Shown: positions 26,865 through 36,486, numbered from the stretch's first letter. The stretch: 64,000 nucleotides of DNA from Catenuloplanes indicus (GCF_030813715.1 NZ_JAUSUZ010000001.1:3286001-3350000), one strand, 5' to 3'. Numbers and translations are program-made. Notes: generated by a model not told the origin, from the letters alone.

Positions 26865-27290
26865 TCAGGCCTTGCCGGGGAACCAGAGGTCGATCTCACG
26901 CTTCGCGGACTCCGGGGAGTCGGAGGCGTGCACCAGGTTCTCGCGGTTGGACAGGGAGAAGTCGCCGCGGATGGTGCCGGCCGCGGCCTTGCGGCCGTCG
27001 GTCGCGCCGATCAGCGCGCGGGTGACCGTGATCGCCTCGTCGCCGGAGAGGACCAGCGCGACGAGCGGACCGGACGTGACGAACTCGCGGAGCGGCGGGT
27101 ACCACGGCTGCTCGGTGTGCTCGGCGTAGTGGGCGTCCGCGGCGGCGGCATCGATCGTACGCAGCTCCATCGCGTCGATGGTCAGGCCCTTGCGCTCGAA
27201 CCGTCCGAGCAGCTCGCCGACGAGGCCGCGGCGGACCGCGTCGGGCTTGAGGAGCACGAGCGTGCGCTCGGCCGGGGTGGTGGTGGACAC
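26865..27290 (-). CDS. ndk: Nucleoside diphosphate kinase
   Basis: Transfers the gamma phosphate between nucleoside triphosphates and diphosphates. 141 residues, the usual length. K15 lies in LVLLKPDAVRRG, and the phosphohistidine is H121 in NLVHASDSPESAKREI. GTG start with AGGAGG 7 nt upstream. In actinobacteria ndk commonly follows folC-DUF4233; here two plus-strand genes (27.5-34.8 kb) come between. Its downstream side carries a copy of the dispersed 3' element. Confidence 0.97.
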   Translation of the reverse strand: MSTTTPAERTLVLLKPDAVRRGLVGELLGRFERKGLTIDAMELRTIDAAAADAHYAEHTEQPWYPPLREFVTSGPLVALVLSGDEAITVTRALIGATDGRKAAAGTIRGDFSLSNRENLVHASDSPESAKREIDLWFPGKA

Positions 27291-27464
27291 CGAACTGCCT
27301 CCTGGGGTGGATCACCGCGTTCCCGATGGAACCGGCGTGACGTTGGGTACTCAGACTAATAGCCGCAGGTTGCGGGGCAGCCGTCACCCAGCGGATGACC
27401 TGGCCCTTCCCATCCCCCTGCGAACCGGCCTAGCCTGGTTTTCAACACTCCCGGGAGGTCCACT

Positions 27465-30400
27465 GTGGCGAACGGTACCCGACCGATCGCGCCGATCCGC
27501 AAGGTGAGCGCCGCCGTCCTCGGCACCATCGCGGTGTTCATCATGCTCTTCGGCGCGGGCATGACGAGCTGGCCGATCGCGGCGCTCGGCATCGCGCTGC
27601 TCGTCCTCGCCATCAGCCTGCTGGTGACGAACGTGATGCGCCGCGGCCCGCGCGCGCTGGTCCAGGGCACCGCCGAGGTCCGCAGCATCTCCGAGGCGCC
27701 GGTCGGCCAGCAGTACGGCCGGGCCGAGATGCAGGTGCGGATCGACGCGCCCGGCCTGCCGATCGCGGACGTGCGCATCCGCGATCCGCGAGTGCCGGTC
27801 AACAAGTGGCCCGACCCGGGCGCGCTGCTGCCCGTCCTGGTCGCGATGGACGACATGCGGTACGCGCGGATCCAGTGGGACGACGTGCTCACCCACGCGG
27901 AGGCCGCGGCCGGCATGGGCGAGACCGCGTTCCTCGCACCGGCCGACGAGGACGTGGACGAGATGCTCCGCGAGGCGGAGCAGACACCATGGGACCGGCG
28001 CGCGGACGACAACCCCGGCGGTACGCCGCTCTACACCGACGAGGGGTACGCGGCGAGTCCGTACGCGACCGAGTCGTACCCGCCGGAGCCGCCCGCGGGC
28101 GGTGGCGGCGGCGCTCCGGCCGGCGGCGACATCCCGCACGGCCGCACACCGCAGGACGACCGGCCGAACCCGGTGGTCATCCGCGAGACGCCCGGCGGCG
28201 GGATAGTGCTGGAGGGCAGCTTCGTCGCGAAGGACGACCCCGGCGTCACGCAGCTCCCGCACCGGGCCCGCCGCCCCCGCCCGCACCGCACGGATGCGGC
28301 CACGGCCGGGCACCCGACCGGCACCGCGCTCGCCGATCCGCCGCCCGCACCCGGCGCGCGCTCGGTGCCCGACTGGGACGACGACGACCGCGACCCGGAG
28401 ACCGACGTACCGCTCGACGGCCCGTGGTCGTCCCCACCGGAGGAGACCGCGGACCGGCCGTCCGTGGGCGTGACCGACGCCGGGCGGGCCCGCATCTCCG
28501 GGCTGGACGTGCCGGACGGCGACTACTCACCGCGCACCCGGTCGGCGGCCGACCTGGACCCGGAGATGGGCTCGGCGTACTCACCGCGCGGCGCGTCCAC
28601 GACGGCGCCGCCGGCCGGCTACTCGCCGCGGGTCGCGGGCGACACCGCGGACCGGGGAGCCGGCTATTCGCCGCGGGTGGTGCGCGAGTCGTCCGAGGCC
28701 GGCGAGGGTTACTCGCCGCGGCCGGTGCGCGACGTGGAGGGTGAGGCGCGGTCGAATCCGGGGCGGGCACCGCGGAGCGAGGGCCGGTCGGCCGCTCGGC
28801 CGCGCAGTACGGACGACGATGCGGAGGATGACACACGGGCCTCGTCCGCCGAGAGCCGCGGGCGGCGGACGGATGAGGACGTAGCGGCACCGAGGCCGTC
28901 GCCGTTCGTGGACGACGAGGCTTATGCGGATCATGACTCGCACGTCGAGGACGACGCCGCGGCTGGTTCGGCTGCGGAGACTGAGTCTTTCGCTGAGTCC
29001 GGTGCCGCTGCTGCGCCTGGTTCCGGCGACGAGTCCGGTTCCGCCGGTGGGACCGGTTCTGCCGCGGGGGGCGCGTTCCGCACCGCGGCCGCGGCGGCGG
29101 CCGGGGCGGCCGTGGGAGCGGCGGCGGCGCGGTTCCGCAATCGCCGGGATCGGGAGCCGGCGGGCGGCGATCATGAGCCGGAGGAGGTCACGGGCGATCG
29201 GCCGGCGGCGCGGGACCGCTTCGCGTCCGACGCGGATCTGGATCCACCGTCGCCGTGGGCGCGGCCGGCCAGGGAGCGGGATTCGGCACCGGGTGGTGAG
29301 CCGGCCGAGTCCGATGTGGCGCCGGGCGGTGAGCCGGCGAAGGCCGATGCGGCGCTCGGCGGTGAACCGGCCGAGGGCGGTGTGGCGGCGGGCGGGGTCC
29401 GGCCGCGAGGTCCGATCACCGGGCCGGCCGATGTCGCGGTGGAGGGGCCTGCGGTCGCGGCGCCGTCGGCGAGCGCGGCACGCAGCCGCCCCGCCGCGAT
29501 GCCGGCCGCAGGCCCGGCCCCACGTGCCGATGACGATGACCTGGCAGGACGCCGGCCGGGCCGCCGGGGACCGAGCGATGGCGACGGCACCGGCGAGCGT
29601 GATGGCGACGCGGGTCCGCGTGGCGGAGATGTCGGCCGGCGTGGCGATGACCCGGCGACGGGTGCCGATCGTGGCGTCGTATCGGATCGAACGTCGGCGG
29701 CCGGTGCTGCCGGTCCCCGGCCGGTCGCCGGGCCGGGGCCGGTCGGCGAGCAGCGGCCGGGTGGCAGAGCGGCGGGAAGTGCGCCGGGTGGTCCGGTGAA
29801 GGGTCTGATCGCGGGCGTGAAGGGGCTCCTCGGCCGACTGGCCGGGCCGGCATCGCGCGATGATCACGGCCCGGCCGCGCGCAAGCTGGCCACCGCGCCG
29901 AGGCCGCCGGCCACCCCGGCCGGGAACGATCTGGGCCTGCCGTTCGAGGAGCAACGTGCGGCACCGAGGCCACGCCCGGCGCCCGGTGAGCACCGCACGG
30001 CACCCGGCGAACCGGACACGACGACGGCTCGCACCACCGCGACCCCGGCCGAGCGGCATCCCGGCCGGACACCGTCCGATGAGCTGGACGTCCCGATCGA
30101 CGACGAGCGGATGACCGCGTCCCGATCGGACGCGGCGGCACCGGGCGGCACGTCAACGGCGGCCGCCGCCGGTGCCGTAGCGGCGGCAGCAGCGGCCGGT
30201 GCGGCCGCGGCAGCCGCCGACCGGGAGTCCGGGACTGCATCCGACCTGCGGTCCGACCGTGCCTCCGGCACATCCGCCGACGGTGCCACCTCCACCGGAC
30301 CGGCCGTCAACCGGGACATCGCCGCGGACGCGGCCACCGGCCGGGACAGTGCCGCGAAAACCGCGGGCAGCGAGGACACGGGCGCGGGGCACGCGGGTTC

Positions 30401-33400
30401 GCCGGATGCAGCGGCCGGTGCGACGGCTGCGGCCCCGCGGGCGGCAACGCCGGAACCCGCGGATGACGACATCGACATCGCGCTGCACGATGACGTCGAT
30501 CTTCCGCTCGACGACGGCCCGCAGACGCGGGCACCGAGTCGGGTCGTGCCGGGTGGACGCGTTGCGCCCGCATCGGACCCGGTTCCGCTCACCGATCCGA
30601 CGATCTCGCCGGCCGGCGACGCCAACCGGTCTGACCTCGACGACGGAGACACCGGCGGCCGCACCACCGCGACGGCCACGTCTGGCGGGGTCAGCGGCGA
30701 CGCCGAGCCGGTCGCCACCGGTGACCCGGCCGGCACGCCGGACCCGGCTTCTCCGCCGGATCACAAGCGCCGCGCCACGGTCAGCGACAGCACCATCGAG
30801 TCTGATGATTCCGCGCCCGGCGAATCCGGCGGGCCCGCGCTTGGTGGCCCTGCGCCCGGGGAACCAGCATCCGCCGGGCCCGCGCCCGGCAAATCCGGCC
30901 AGTCCGCGTCCGGCGAGTCGGCGACCGGCGGGTCCGCGGCGACCGGCGCCGTGTCCACGCCGGTGGACGGCGGTGCCCGGAGCATGCCCAGGCGGGAGGC
31001 GGACGTTTCGGCGCCACCCGCAGCGGGCGGCATGGTGCGGTTCACCGCTCGCCCCCGGGTTCCGGCGGATCAGGAACACGCCAGCCCGAGCGTGGCCGCG
31101 CCTCCTGCCCGTTCTGCGGAGCCGTCGCCTGGCGGCCGTGCCGCATCATCGGCGGCCGCGGGCACACCGGAGCGGGATATCGCCACCCATGAGCGCGGCG
31201 GCTCCAGGCACCGCGACGCCGACCGGCACGACGACCGCACCGGCCGGGGCGAATCCGGTATCGGTGCCGATCAGCGCAACGCACGCACCGACCAGCGTGC
31301 CGCCGGCACGGACCAGCGCGACGGCGGTGGTGTGGGTGGGCGCGACCGTGGCGGGGTCACCAGGGACCGCGTCTCCTGGGCGAGTACTCCACTGCCCGCG
31401 GACGCGCCCGAACTGGCGCCCCGTCGCTATGCCGGTGCCGGCGAAGAGCAGTCCGGTGACGCGCGGGAGGCCAGCCGATCGCGTCCCGGCGGGAGCGGTG
31501 GGCACCCGTCCGAGTCCGCGTGGTCCACGCCACCGGGAACCGCCCGGCGCACTCCCCCACCGGTCGGCTCCGGCCGCACGATCTCCGCCAGTCCGACGCC
31601 CTCCGACCTCACCGCGCCGGACGCCCGCCAAGACGTGTCCAGCGACCGGAACACGCCCGCCGAGCGGAACCTGTCCAGCGGCCCGAACGCAGCCGCCGGT
31701 ACGAACGTGTCCACCGCCTCGGGCGCGGACACGACCGGGGAAGCGGCCGCTGCCGGGCAGACCGGGGCCGGCGGCGAAGGTCCGTCCGCGCGTTTCGTCG
31801 CCCCGGCCACGGTCGGCCATGACGTGCGGCCTTCGGCGAGCAACGACCCGGAAACCGACCGGACCGGCACCGAACACCCGGCTGGTCCGCGCACCGAACA
31901 CCCCGCCGGGCCGGGCACCGAACCGGCGGGGGCAACCGCCCCGCCGACCGTTCACCCGGGCCGCCCGGTCGCGCCCACCCATCCGGACACCAGCCGAACC
32001 GCCACCGGCCCGGACACCGGTTGGCCGACCGCAAGCCGGGACGCTGACGGACCGGCCACCGGCATCGAGGCCGGCCGGCCGGTGACCGGACCGGCGACCG
32101 CGCATCCGACCGCGGGCATGGGAACGACCCGGCCGGCTCCGTTCCGGCCGGACGAGAGGGCCGACGGCGGCGACCCGGGCACCGGTGCGGAGGGCAGCCG
32201 GCCGGCACAGCCGAGCGCGACACCGAAGCTGCCGCCGAATCCACGGCTGCAGCGCCCGACCGGCAACAAGATCGGGCCGCCACGGCTGCCGAAGCGGCCC
32301 ACGACGATCGAGATGACGCTCATCTCACCGCATTCGCTGCCACCGCTGGAGACGGAAGCTCCCACGGCACCCCAGGCGCCCGCACCGCCCCAGGACGATG
32401 CGACACCGTCCACCGCCGACAGCCCGGGATCGGACTCCGGCTCCCGGACGACCGCACCGGAGGCAACCGGGCCCACGGCCGTCACACCGGATGCCGCGAA
32501 CGGGACGAGCTGGCCGGGAGCGCTGGCCGACGACGTCCGCGCGGCAGGTTCCCGCGATGACCACGGAACGGCGACGCCGCCCGAGGACGGCACCGGACCG
32601 ATGTCCGAGCACGGCGGGCTGGGACCGGTGCTCGGGGCTCAGGTCGTTCCGGGACCGTGGAGCGCGGGCGACGCCCCGCCGGCCGCGCTGCTCGGCTCGG
32701 CGACCACCCGCCCCACCACCCACGCGGATCCGGACCCCGAAGCCCGGAAAGCGGCCACCGGCGCAGACACCGACACCGCTCACGACGCGACGGGTACGGC
32801 GCCGGAGGCTCCGGGCAGCGGCGCGGCTCCGGGCGTACCCGCGCGGGATGTGCCGGAGTCCGCGGAACCGGCGGCGGACGACGCGGGCGGCACCGGTACG
32901 CACGCCGCTCCCGGTCCGCGGGAGCTCGGCGCCGGTCCGCCGGTGTCCGGGATCGGGACCGTCGGGTGGCGGGACGTGGATCCGGCGACCGCGCCGGACC
33001 GGCCGCTGAGCCGGGGTGCGCACCGCGCGCCGGAGGAGGTGCCGGCCCGGTCGCGGTTCTCCGACGAGGCGGGCGGCGCGGCGCTGGATGACCTGATCAC
33101 GGCGTATCCGAGCGCGCGCCCGGGTGCCTCGGGCGGGATTCACGGTGTCGGCATCACGATTCTCGTGACGGAGCTGGACCGCTCGATCGAGTTCTACCGG
33201 GACGTGCTCGGCTTCCACGAGATCGACCGCGGCGAGCGGAACGTGTTCCTCGCGTCCGGTGACACGCGCCTGGTGCTGCGCACCGTGTCCGAGTCACTGC
33301 CGGCGCACGTGCGGACCGTGCACGTGAATCTGGAGGTCGGCGACGTGCAGGCGGTCTACGACGCGTTGCGTCGGAAGGGTGTCGCGTTCGCGCACGAGCC

Positions 33401-33509
33401 GCAGCCGCTCAACCGGGGCGAGCGGCTGGAGCTGTGGGCCGCCGCGTTCTCCGACCCGGACGGCAATGGCATTACGGTGTCCCAATGGAGGACCGCTCCA
33501 CCCGTCTGA
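27465..33509 (+). CDS. Giant membrane-anchored disordered protein with a C-terminal VOC (glyoxalase-fold) domain
   Basis: 2,014 residues in one open frame of 6 kb. Two transmembrane helices lie at about 13-33 and 36-55, followed by an ordered domain of about 130 residues (LVQGTAEVRSISEAPVGQQY, then an acidic part to about 190). From about 200 to 1,880 the chain is low-complexity Ala/Pro/Gly/Thr/Asp. It has five YSPR repeats (about 350-430), GGEPAE repeats, GGPAPGEPA repeats, and scattered acidic motifs such as LDVPIDDE and VDLPLDDG. The last ~125 residues form a VOC domain (HGVGITILVTELDRSIEFYRDVLGF to DPDGNGITVSQW). GTG follows GGGAGG at 6 nt. It overlaps the GT87 gene by 25 nt. Function unknown; the VOC domain may bind a metal or ligand. 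Confidence 0.82.
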   Translation: MANGTRPIAPIRKVSAAVLGTIAVFIMLFGAGMTSWPIAALGIALLVLAISLLVTNVMRRGPRALVQGTAEVRSISEAPVGQQYGRAEMQVRIDAPGLPIADVRIRDPRVPVNKWPDPGALLPVLVAMDDMRYARIQWDDVLTHAEAAAGMGETAFLAPADEDVDEMLREAEQTPWDRRADDNPGGTPLYTDEGYAASPYATESYPPEPPAGGGGGAPAGGDIPHGRTPQDDRPNPVVIRETPGGGIVLEGSFVAKDDPGVTQLPHRARRPRPHRTDAATAGHPTGTALADPPPAPGARSVPDWDDDDRDPETDVPLDGPWSSPPEETADRPSVGVTDAGRARISGLDVPDGDYSPRTRSAADLDPEMGSAYSPRGASTTAPPAGYSPRVAGDTADRGAGYSPRVVRESSEAGEGYSPRPVRDVEGEARSNPGRAPRSEGRSAARPRSTDDDAEDDTRASSAESRGRRTDEDVAAPRPSPFVDDEAYADHDSHVEDDAAAGSAAETESFAESGAAAAPGSGDESGSAGGTGSAAGGAFRTAAAAAAGAAVGAAAARFRNRRDREPAGGDHEPEEVTGDRPAARDRFASDADLDPPSPWARPARERDSAPGGEPAESDVAPGGEPAKADAALGGEPAEGGVAAGGVRPRGPITGPADVAVEGPAVAAPSASAARSRPAAMPAAGPAPRADDDDLAGRRPGRRGPSDGDGTGERDGDAGPRGGDVGRRGDDPATGADRGVVSDRTSAAGAAGPRPVAGPGPVGEQRPGGRAAGSAPGGPVKGLIAGVKGLLGRLAGPASRDDHGPAARKLATAPRPPATPAGNDLGLPFEEQRAAPRPRPAPGEHRTAPGEPDTTTARTTATPAERHPGRTPSDELDVPIDDERMTASRSDAAAPGGTSTAAAAGAVAAAAAAGAAAAAADRESGTASDLRSDRASGTSADGATSTGPAVNRDIAADAATGRDSAAKTAGSEDTGAGHAGSPDAAAGATAAAPRAATPEPADDDIDIALHDDVDLPLDDGPQTRAPSRVVPGGRVAPASDPVPLTDPTISPAGDANRSDLDDGDTGGRTTATATSGGVSGDAEPVATGDPAGTPDPASPPDHKRRATVSDSTIESDDSAPGESGGPALGGPAPGEPASAGPAPGKSGQSASGESATGGSAATGAVSTPVDGGARSMPRREADVSAPPAAGGMVRFTARPRVPADQEHASPSVAAPPARSAEPSPGGRAASSAAAGTPERDIATHERGGSRHRDADRHDDRTGRGESGIGADQRNARTDQRAAGTDQRDGGGVGGRDRGGVTRDRVSWASTPLPADAPELAPRRYAGAGEEQSGDAREASRSRPGGSGGHPSESAWSTPPGTARRTPPPVGSGRTISASPTPSDLTAPDARQDVSSDRNTPAERNLSSGPNAAAGTNVSTASGADTTGEAAAAGQTGAGGEGPSARFVAPATVGHDVRPSASNDPETDRTGTEHPAGPRTEHPAGPGTEPAGATAPPTVHPGRPVAPTHPDTSRTATGPDTGWPTASRDADGPATGIEAGRPVTGPATAHPTAGMGTTRPAPFRPDERADGGDPGTGAEGSRPAQPSATPKLPPNPRLQRPTGNKIGPPRLPKRPTTIEMTLISPHSLPPLETEAPTAPQAPAPPQDDATPSTADSPGSDSGSRTTAPEATGPTAVTPDAANGTSWPGALADDVRAAGSRDDHGTATPPEDGTGPMSEHGGLGPVLGAQVVPGPWSAGDAPPAALLGSATTRPTTHADPDPEARKAATGADTDTAHDATGTAPEAPGSGAAPGVPARDVPESAEPAADDAGGTGTHAAPGPRELGAGPPVSGIGTVGWRDVDPATAPDRPLSRGAHRAPEEVPARSRFSDEAGGAALDDLITAYPSARPGASGGIHGVGITILVTELDRSIEFYRDVLGFHEIDRGERNVFLASGDTRLVLRTVSESLPAHVRTVHVNLEVGDVQAVYDALRRKGVAFAHEPQPLNRGERLELWAAAFSDPDGNGITVSQWRTAPPV

Positions 33510-34777
33510 CCCGGTTCGTCCGGTTCGGCCGCCCCCACCCGGGGGCGGCCGCGCTGTGGGCCGTGTTCGTGGCGACCGCGATCGTCTCGTCCGTGCTGGT
33601 GCTGCACCGCGCGCCGGACGACCGGCTGTCCGACCTGCACATCTATTACGGCGCGGCCGAGGCGGTCCGGGCCGGTGACGCGCTGTACGGGTTCGTGGCG
33701 GAGAACGGCGGTCCGTTCACCTACCCGCCGTTCGCCGCGGTCCTGTTCCTGCCACTGACCTGGATCCCCGAGCTGACGCTGCGGATCGTCTGGCTCGCGG
33801 CGACGGCCGGTGCGGTGGCCGCGATCGGCGCGGCGATGTCCCGCCTGGTGCCCGCGCGGCGCACCGCACTGCTCGCACCACTTCTCGCGTTCGCCGTGCT
33901 GATCACCTCGTCCGCGCAGAGCAACCTGCGGTTCGGGCAGGTCAGCGCGTTCCTGGTGCTGCTGGCGCTGGTCGACGCGGCCGGTCTGACGCCCGCCCGT
34001 CACCGGGGCGTACTGATCGGTGTGGCGGCCGCTATCAAGCTGATCCCGCTGCTGTTCGTGGTCTTCCTGGTGTGGTCCAGGCAGACCGGCGCCGCGGTAC
34101 GGGCGGCCGTCACGTTCGCCGGCTGCGCCGTGCTGGGCGCGCTGGCCCTGCCGTCGGACAGCTGGACGTACTGGTCCGGCACGGTGCTGCGCACGTCCCG
34201 GATCGGCGACCTGGCCTCGACCGGCAACCAGTCGATCAACGGCATGTTGCTGCGCGCGGGTGTCCCGCAGACCGCGGTGTGGGTCGCGGTGGCCGGCGCG
34301 GTCTGCGTCGTGGCGCTCTGGCACGCGCGCCGCGCGCACCTGGCCGGCGAGCCGGGCCGGGCCGCCGTGCTGGCCGGTTGCGCGACCGTGGCCGCGTCGC
34401 CGGTCTCCTGGACGCACCACCAGGTGTGGCTGCCGCTGGCGGCGATCATGTTGATCACCGCGGGCGGCGGACGAGCCAGACCCGTCGCCGGTACGGTCCT
34501 GCTGTGCGCGGCCGTGCTCTCGCCCAGCACGGTGCTGCGCGCCGCCGGGGCGTACCCCGGCCTGGCATTCCTGGGTGACAACGCGCGGACGCTGGCCACG
34601 ATCGCGGTGTGCCTGACCGGGCTCGGCCTCGCCCGGGCCGCCGGTTCCCCGCCGGTGCTGCCCCTGCCCCGCTCGGATCCCGGCCGCCGATGGTCGCGGC
34701 TAGGACAGGATCGTCTTGCGTACGTGCAGCGCGTAGAGCCAGACCAGACCGAAGATCACCCCGAGCGCGGTCAGTGA
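33485..34777 (+). CDS. Glycosyltransferase family 87 (DUF2029) membrane mannosyltransferase-like protein
   Basis: A 430-residue polytopic GT-C protein. The first loop has SDLHIYYGAAEAVRAGDALYGF, with the catalytic-aspartate pattern of GT87, followed by GGPFTYPPFAAVLFLPL. Further signatures are LRFGQVSAFLVLLALVDA, GVAAAIKLIPLLFVVF and STGNQSINGMLLR. Family members such as PimE use polyprenyl-phosphate-mannose to mannosylate lipids or glycans outside the membrane. The ATG lies 25 nt inside the end of the giant VOC gene, so the pair is translationally coupled. Its 3' end overlaps the convergent DUF4233 gene by 78 nt. Exact acceptor unknown. Confidence 0.88.
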   Translation: MEDRSTRLTRFVRFGRPHPGAAALWAVFVATAIVSSVLVLHRAPDDRLSDLHIYYGAAEAVRAGDALYGFVAENGGPFTYPPFAAVLFLPLTWIPELTLRIVWLAATAGAVAAIGAAMSRLVPARRTALLAPLLAFAVLITSSAQSNLRFGQVSAFLVLLALVDAAGLTPARHRGVLIGVAAAIKLIPLLFVVFLVWSRQTGAAVRAAVTFAGCAVLGALALPSDSWTYWSGTVLRTSRIGDLASTGNQSINGMLLRAGVPQTAVWVAVAGAVCVVALWHARRAHLAGEPGRAAVLAGCATVAASPVSWTHHQVWLPLAAIMLITAGGGRARPVAGTVLLCAAVLSPSTVLRAAGAYPGLAFLGDNARTLATIAVCLTGLGLARAAGSPPVLPLPRSDPGRRWSRLGQDRLAYVQRVEPDQTEDHPERGQ

Positions 34778-35056
34778 CCAGTGCAGGAAGCCGCCGGCCA
34801 GTAGCACGATCTGCAGCGCGCTGCCACCGTGCCAGGCCCATGGCCGGCGCATCAGGCCGGCCAGCGCGATCGCGGCCACGGTCAGCGTGATGACCAGGCC
34901 GATCGCGACCGGTCCCAGTTCGCCGCCGAGCAGCCGGATCGGCTGGATGGCGAGCAGCAGGATCACGGCTTCCATGATCAGGGTGCCGGCGCCGAGGCCG
35001 CGCACCGCGCCCTCCGGGTTGCGCAGCCCGGAGGGCTTACGGTCGGGCGTGCTCAT
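34700..35056 (-). CDS. DUF4233 membrane protein
   Basis: A 118-residue protein with four transmembrane helices (LIMEAVILLLAIQPI, GLVITLTVAAIALAG, LQIVLLAGGFLHWSL, VIFGLVWLYALHV). DUF4233 proteins almost always lie directly after folC in actinobacteria, as here, but their function is unknown. Its ATG overlaps the folC stop (ATGA), so it is coupled to folC. The 3' end overlaps the convergent GT87 gene by 78 nt. Confidence 0.9.
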   Translation of the reverse strand: MSTPDRKPSGLRNPEGAVRGLGAGTLIMEAVILLLAIQPIRLLGGELGPVAIGLVITLTVAAIALAGLMRRPWAWHGGSALQIVLLAGGFLHWSLTALGVIFGLVWLYALHVRKTILS

Positions 35057-36378
35057 CGCTTCAACAGCGCCCGTGCGTCCGCGACCGTCACCATCGAGCC
35101 GGTGATCAGCACGCCGACGCCGCTCATGCCGCCCTCGGTGTCCGACTCGGCCAGTTCGACCGCGCGCTCGATCGCATCCGGCATGTTCGGCAGTACGTGC
35201 ACCCGGTCCTCGCCGAAGATCTCGTCCGCGATCTGGGCCAGTTCCTCCGGCGCCATGCAGCGCGGCGACGAGTTCCGGGTCACGATGATCTCGGAGAGGA
35301 CCGGTTCGAGCAGCTCGAGCACGCCCTCCACGTCCTTGTCGCCGAGCATCGCGACGATGCCGACCAGGTTGCGGAACATGAACTCGTCCTCGACGGCCTT
35401 GACCGTGGCGGCCATGCCGTGCGGGTTGTGCGCGCCGTCGACCAGGATCGTCGGCGCGTGCCGGACCCGCTCCAGGCGGCCGGGCGAGTCGACGTTCGCG
35501 AAACCCTCCCGGACGATGTCGATGGACAGCTCCTTGGCGTTGCCGGCGCCGAGGAACGCCTCGACGGCGGCGAGCGCGACGGCCGCGTTCTGCGCCTGGT
35601 GCTCGCCGTGCAGCGGCAGGAAGATCTCGTCGTACCGGGCGCCGAGGCCCTGGAGGTTGAGCATCTGGCCGCCGAGCGCGACGGCCCGCTCGATCACCCG
35701 GAACTCGCCGCCCTCGCGCGCGATGGTGGCGCCGACCTCGGCGCACCGCTCCAGGATCGGCCGCGCCGCCTCCTCGTCCTGCACCGACGTGATCACGGTG
35801 GCGCCGGCGTGGATGATGCCGGCCTTGGCCAGCGCGATGTCCTCGATCGTGTCGCCGAGCCACTCGGTGTGGTCCAGGCCGATCGGGGTGATCACGCAGA
35901 CGCCGGCCTGGATGACGTTGGTGGCGTCCTCCGCGCCGCCGAGCCCGACCTCGACCACGGCCACGTCGACCGGCGCGTCCGCGAACGTCGCGAACGCCAG
36001 CGCCGTGGTCATGTCGAAGTAGGTCAGCGGCTCCGCGTTCCGCGCGTCGATCAGCTCGGCGAGCGGCTCGACCTCGGTGTAGACCGCGGCGAACCGTTCC
36101 TCGGAGACCGGTTCGCCGTCCAGGCTGATCCGTTCGCGGACCGACTCCAGGTGCGGGCTGGTGTACCGGCCGGTGTGCAGCCCGTACGCCCGCAGCAGCG
36201 AGTCGATCATCCGGGCCGTCGACGTCTTGCCGTTCGTGCCGGTCAGGTGAATCGACGGGTACGCCCGCTGCGGGCTCCCGAGTACGTCGAGCAGGTCCTC
36301 GATCTTGCCGAGGTCGAACTCCATGCGGGTGAAGCCGCGCCCGTCGAGCGCGGCCACCGCCTCTTCATAACTGCTCAT
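35053..36378 (-). CDS. folC: Bifunctional folylpolyglutamate/dihydrofolate synthase
   Basis: Adds glutamate to folates. A Mur-ligase-like enzyme of 441 residues. The P-loop is HLTGTNGKTSTARM, with the conserved EVGLGG, ITPIGLDHTEWLGDT and ILVDGAHNPHG motifs. The ATG has GGAAG 5 nt upstream; a GTG 21 nt earlier (36399), behind GGAG, is an alternative. It lies downstream of valS, separated by three tandem hairpins, and overlaps DUF4233 by 4 nt. Confidence 0.95.
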   Translation of the reverse strand: MSSYEEAVAALDGRGFTRMEFDLGKIEDLLDVLGSPQRAYPSIHLTGTNGKTSTARMIDSLLRAYGLHTGRYTSPHLESVRERISLDGEPVSEERFAAVYTEVEPLAELIDARNAEPLTYFDMTTALAFATFADAPVDVAVVEVGLGGAEDATNVIQAGVCVITPIGLDHTEWLGDTIEDIALAKAGIIHAGATVITSVQDEEAARPILERCAEVGATIAREGGEFRVIERAVALGGQMLNLQGLGARYDEIFLPLHGEHQAQNAAVALAAVEAFLGAGNAKELSIDIVREGFANVDSPGRLERVRHAPTILVDGAHNPHGMAATVKAVEDEFMFRNLVGIVAMLGDKDVEGVLELLEPVLSEIIVTRNSSPRCMAPEELAQIADEIFGEDRVHVLPNMPDAIERAVELAESDTEGGMSGVGVLITGSMVTVADARALLKR

Positions 36379-36401
36379 GCCGACTTCCGGTCTCGTCACG
36401 G

Positions 36402-36478
36402 CTCCGCCGCGCGGGCGCAGCGGAGTGGCTCTGCCACGCGCGTGGCAGAGGACCTCCGCCGCACGCGCGCGGCGGAGG
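36402..36478 (-). promoter_or_regulatory. Three tandem hairpins between valS and folC
   Basis: Within 77 nt there are three adjacent stem-loops. The first pairs CTCCGC (36402-36407) with GCGGAG (36420-36425). The second is a perfect 22-nt palindrome at 36429-36450, with arms CTCTGCCACG and CGTGGCAGAG. The third pairs CCTCCGCCGC with GCGGCGGAGG (36453-36478) around ACGCGC. There is no T-run. They could attenuate transcription or stabilise mRNA ends between valS and folC. Confidence 0.7.
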
Positions 36479-36486
36479 GTGGAGCG

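Noticed and set aside
28924-32085. Frames of up to 628 aa inside the giant VOC gene
   Set aside because: GC-rich low-complexity DNA leaves all frames open. The listed frame is the only one running unbroken from a good RBS to a recognised domain.
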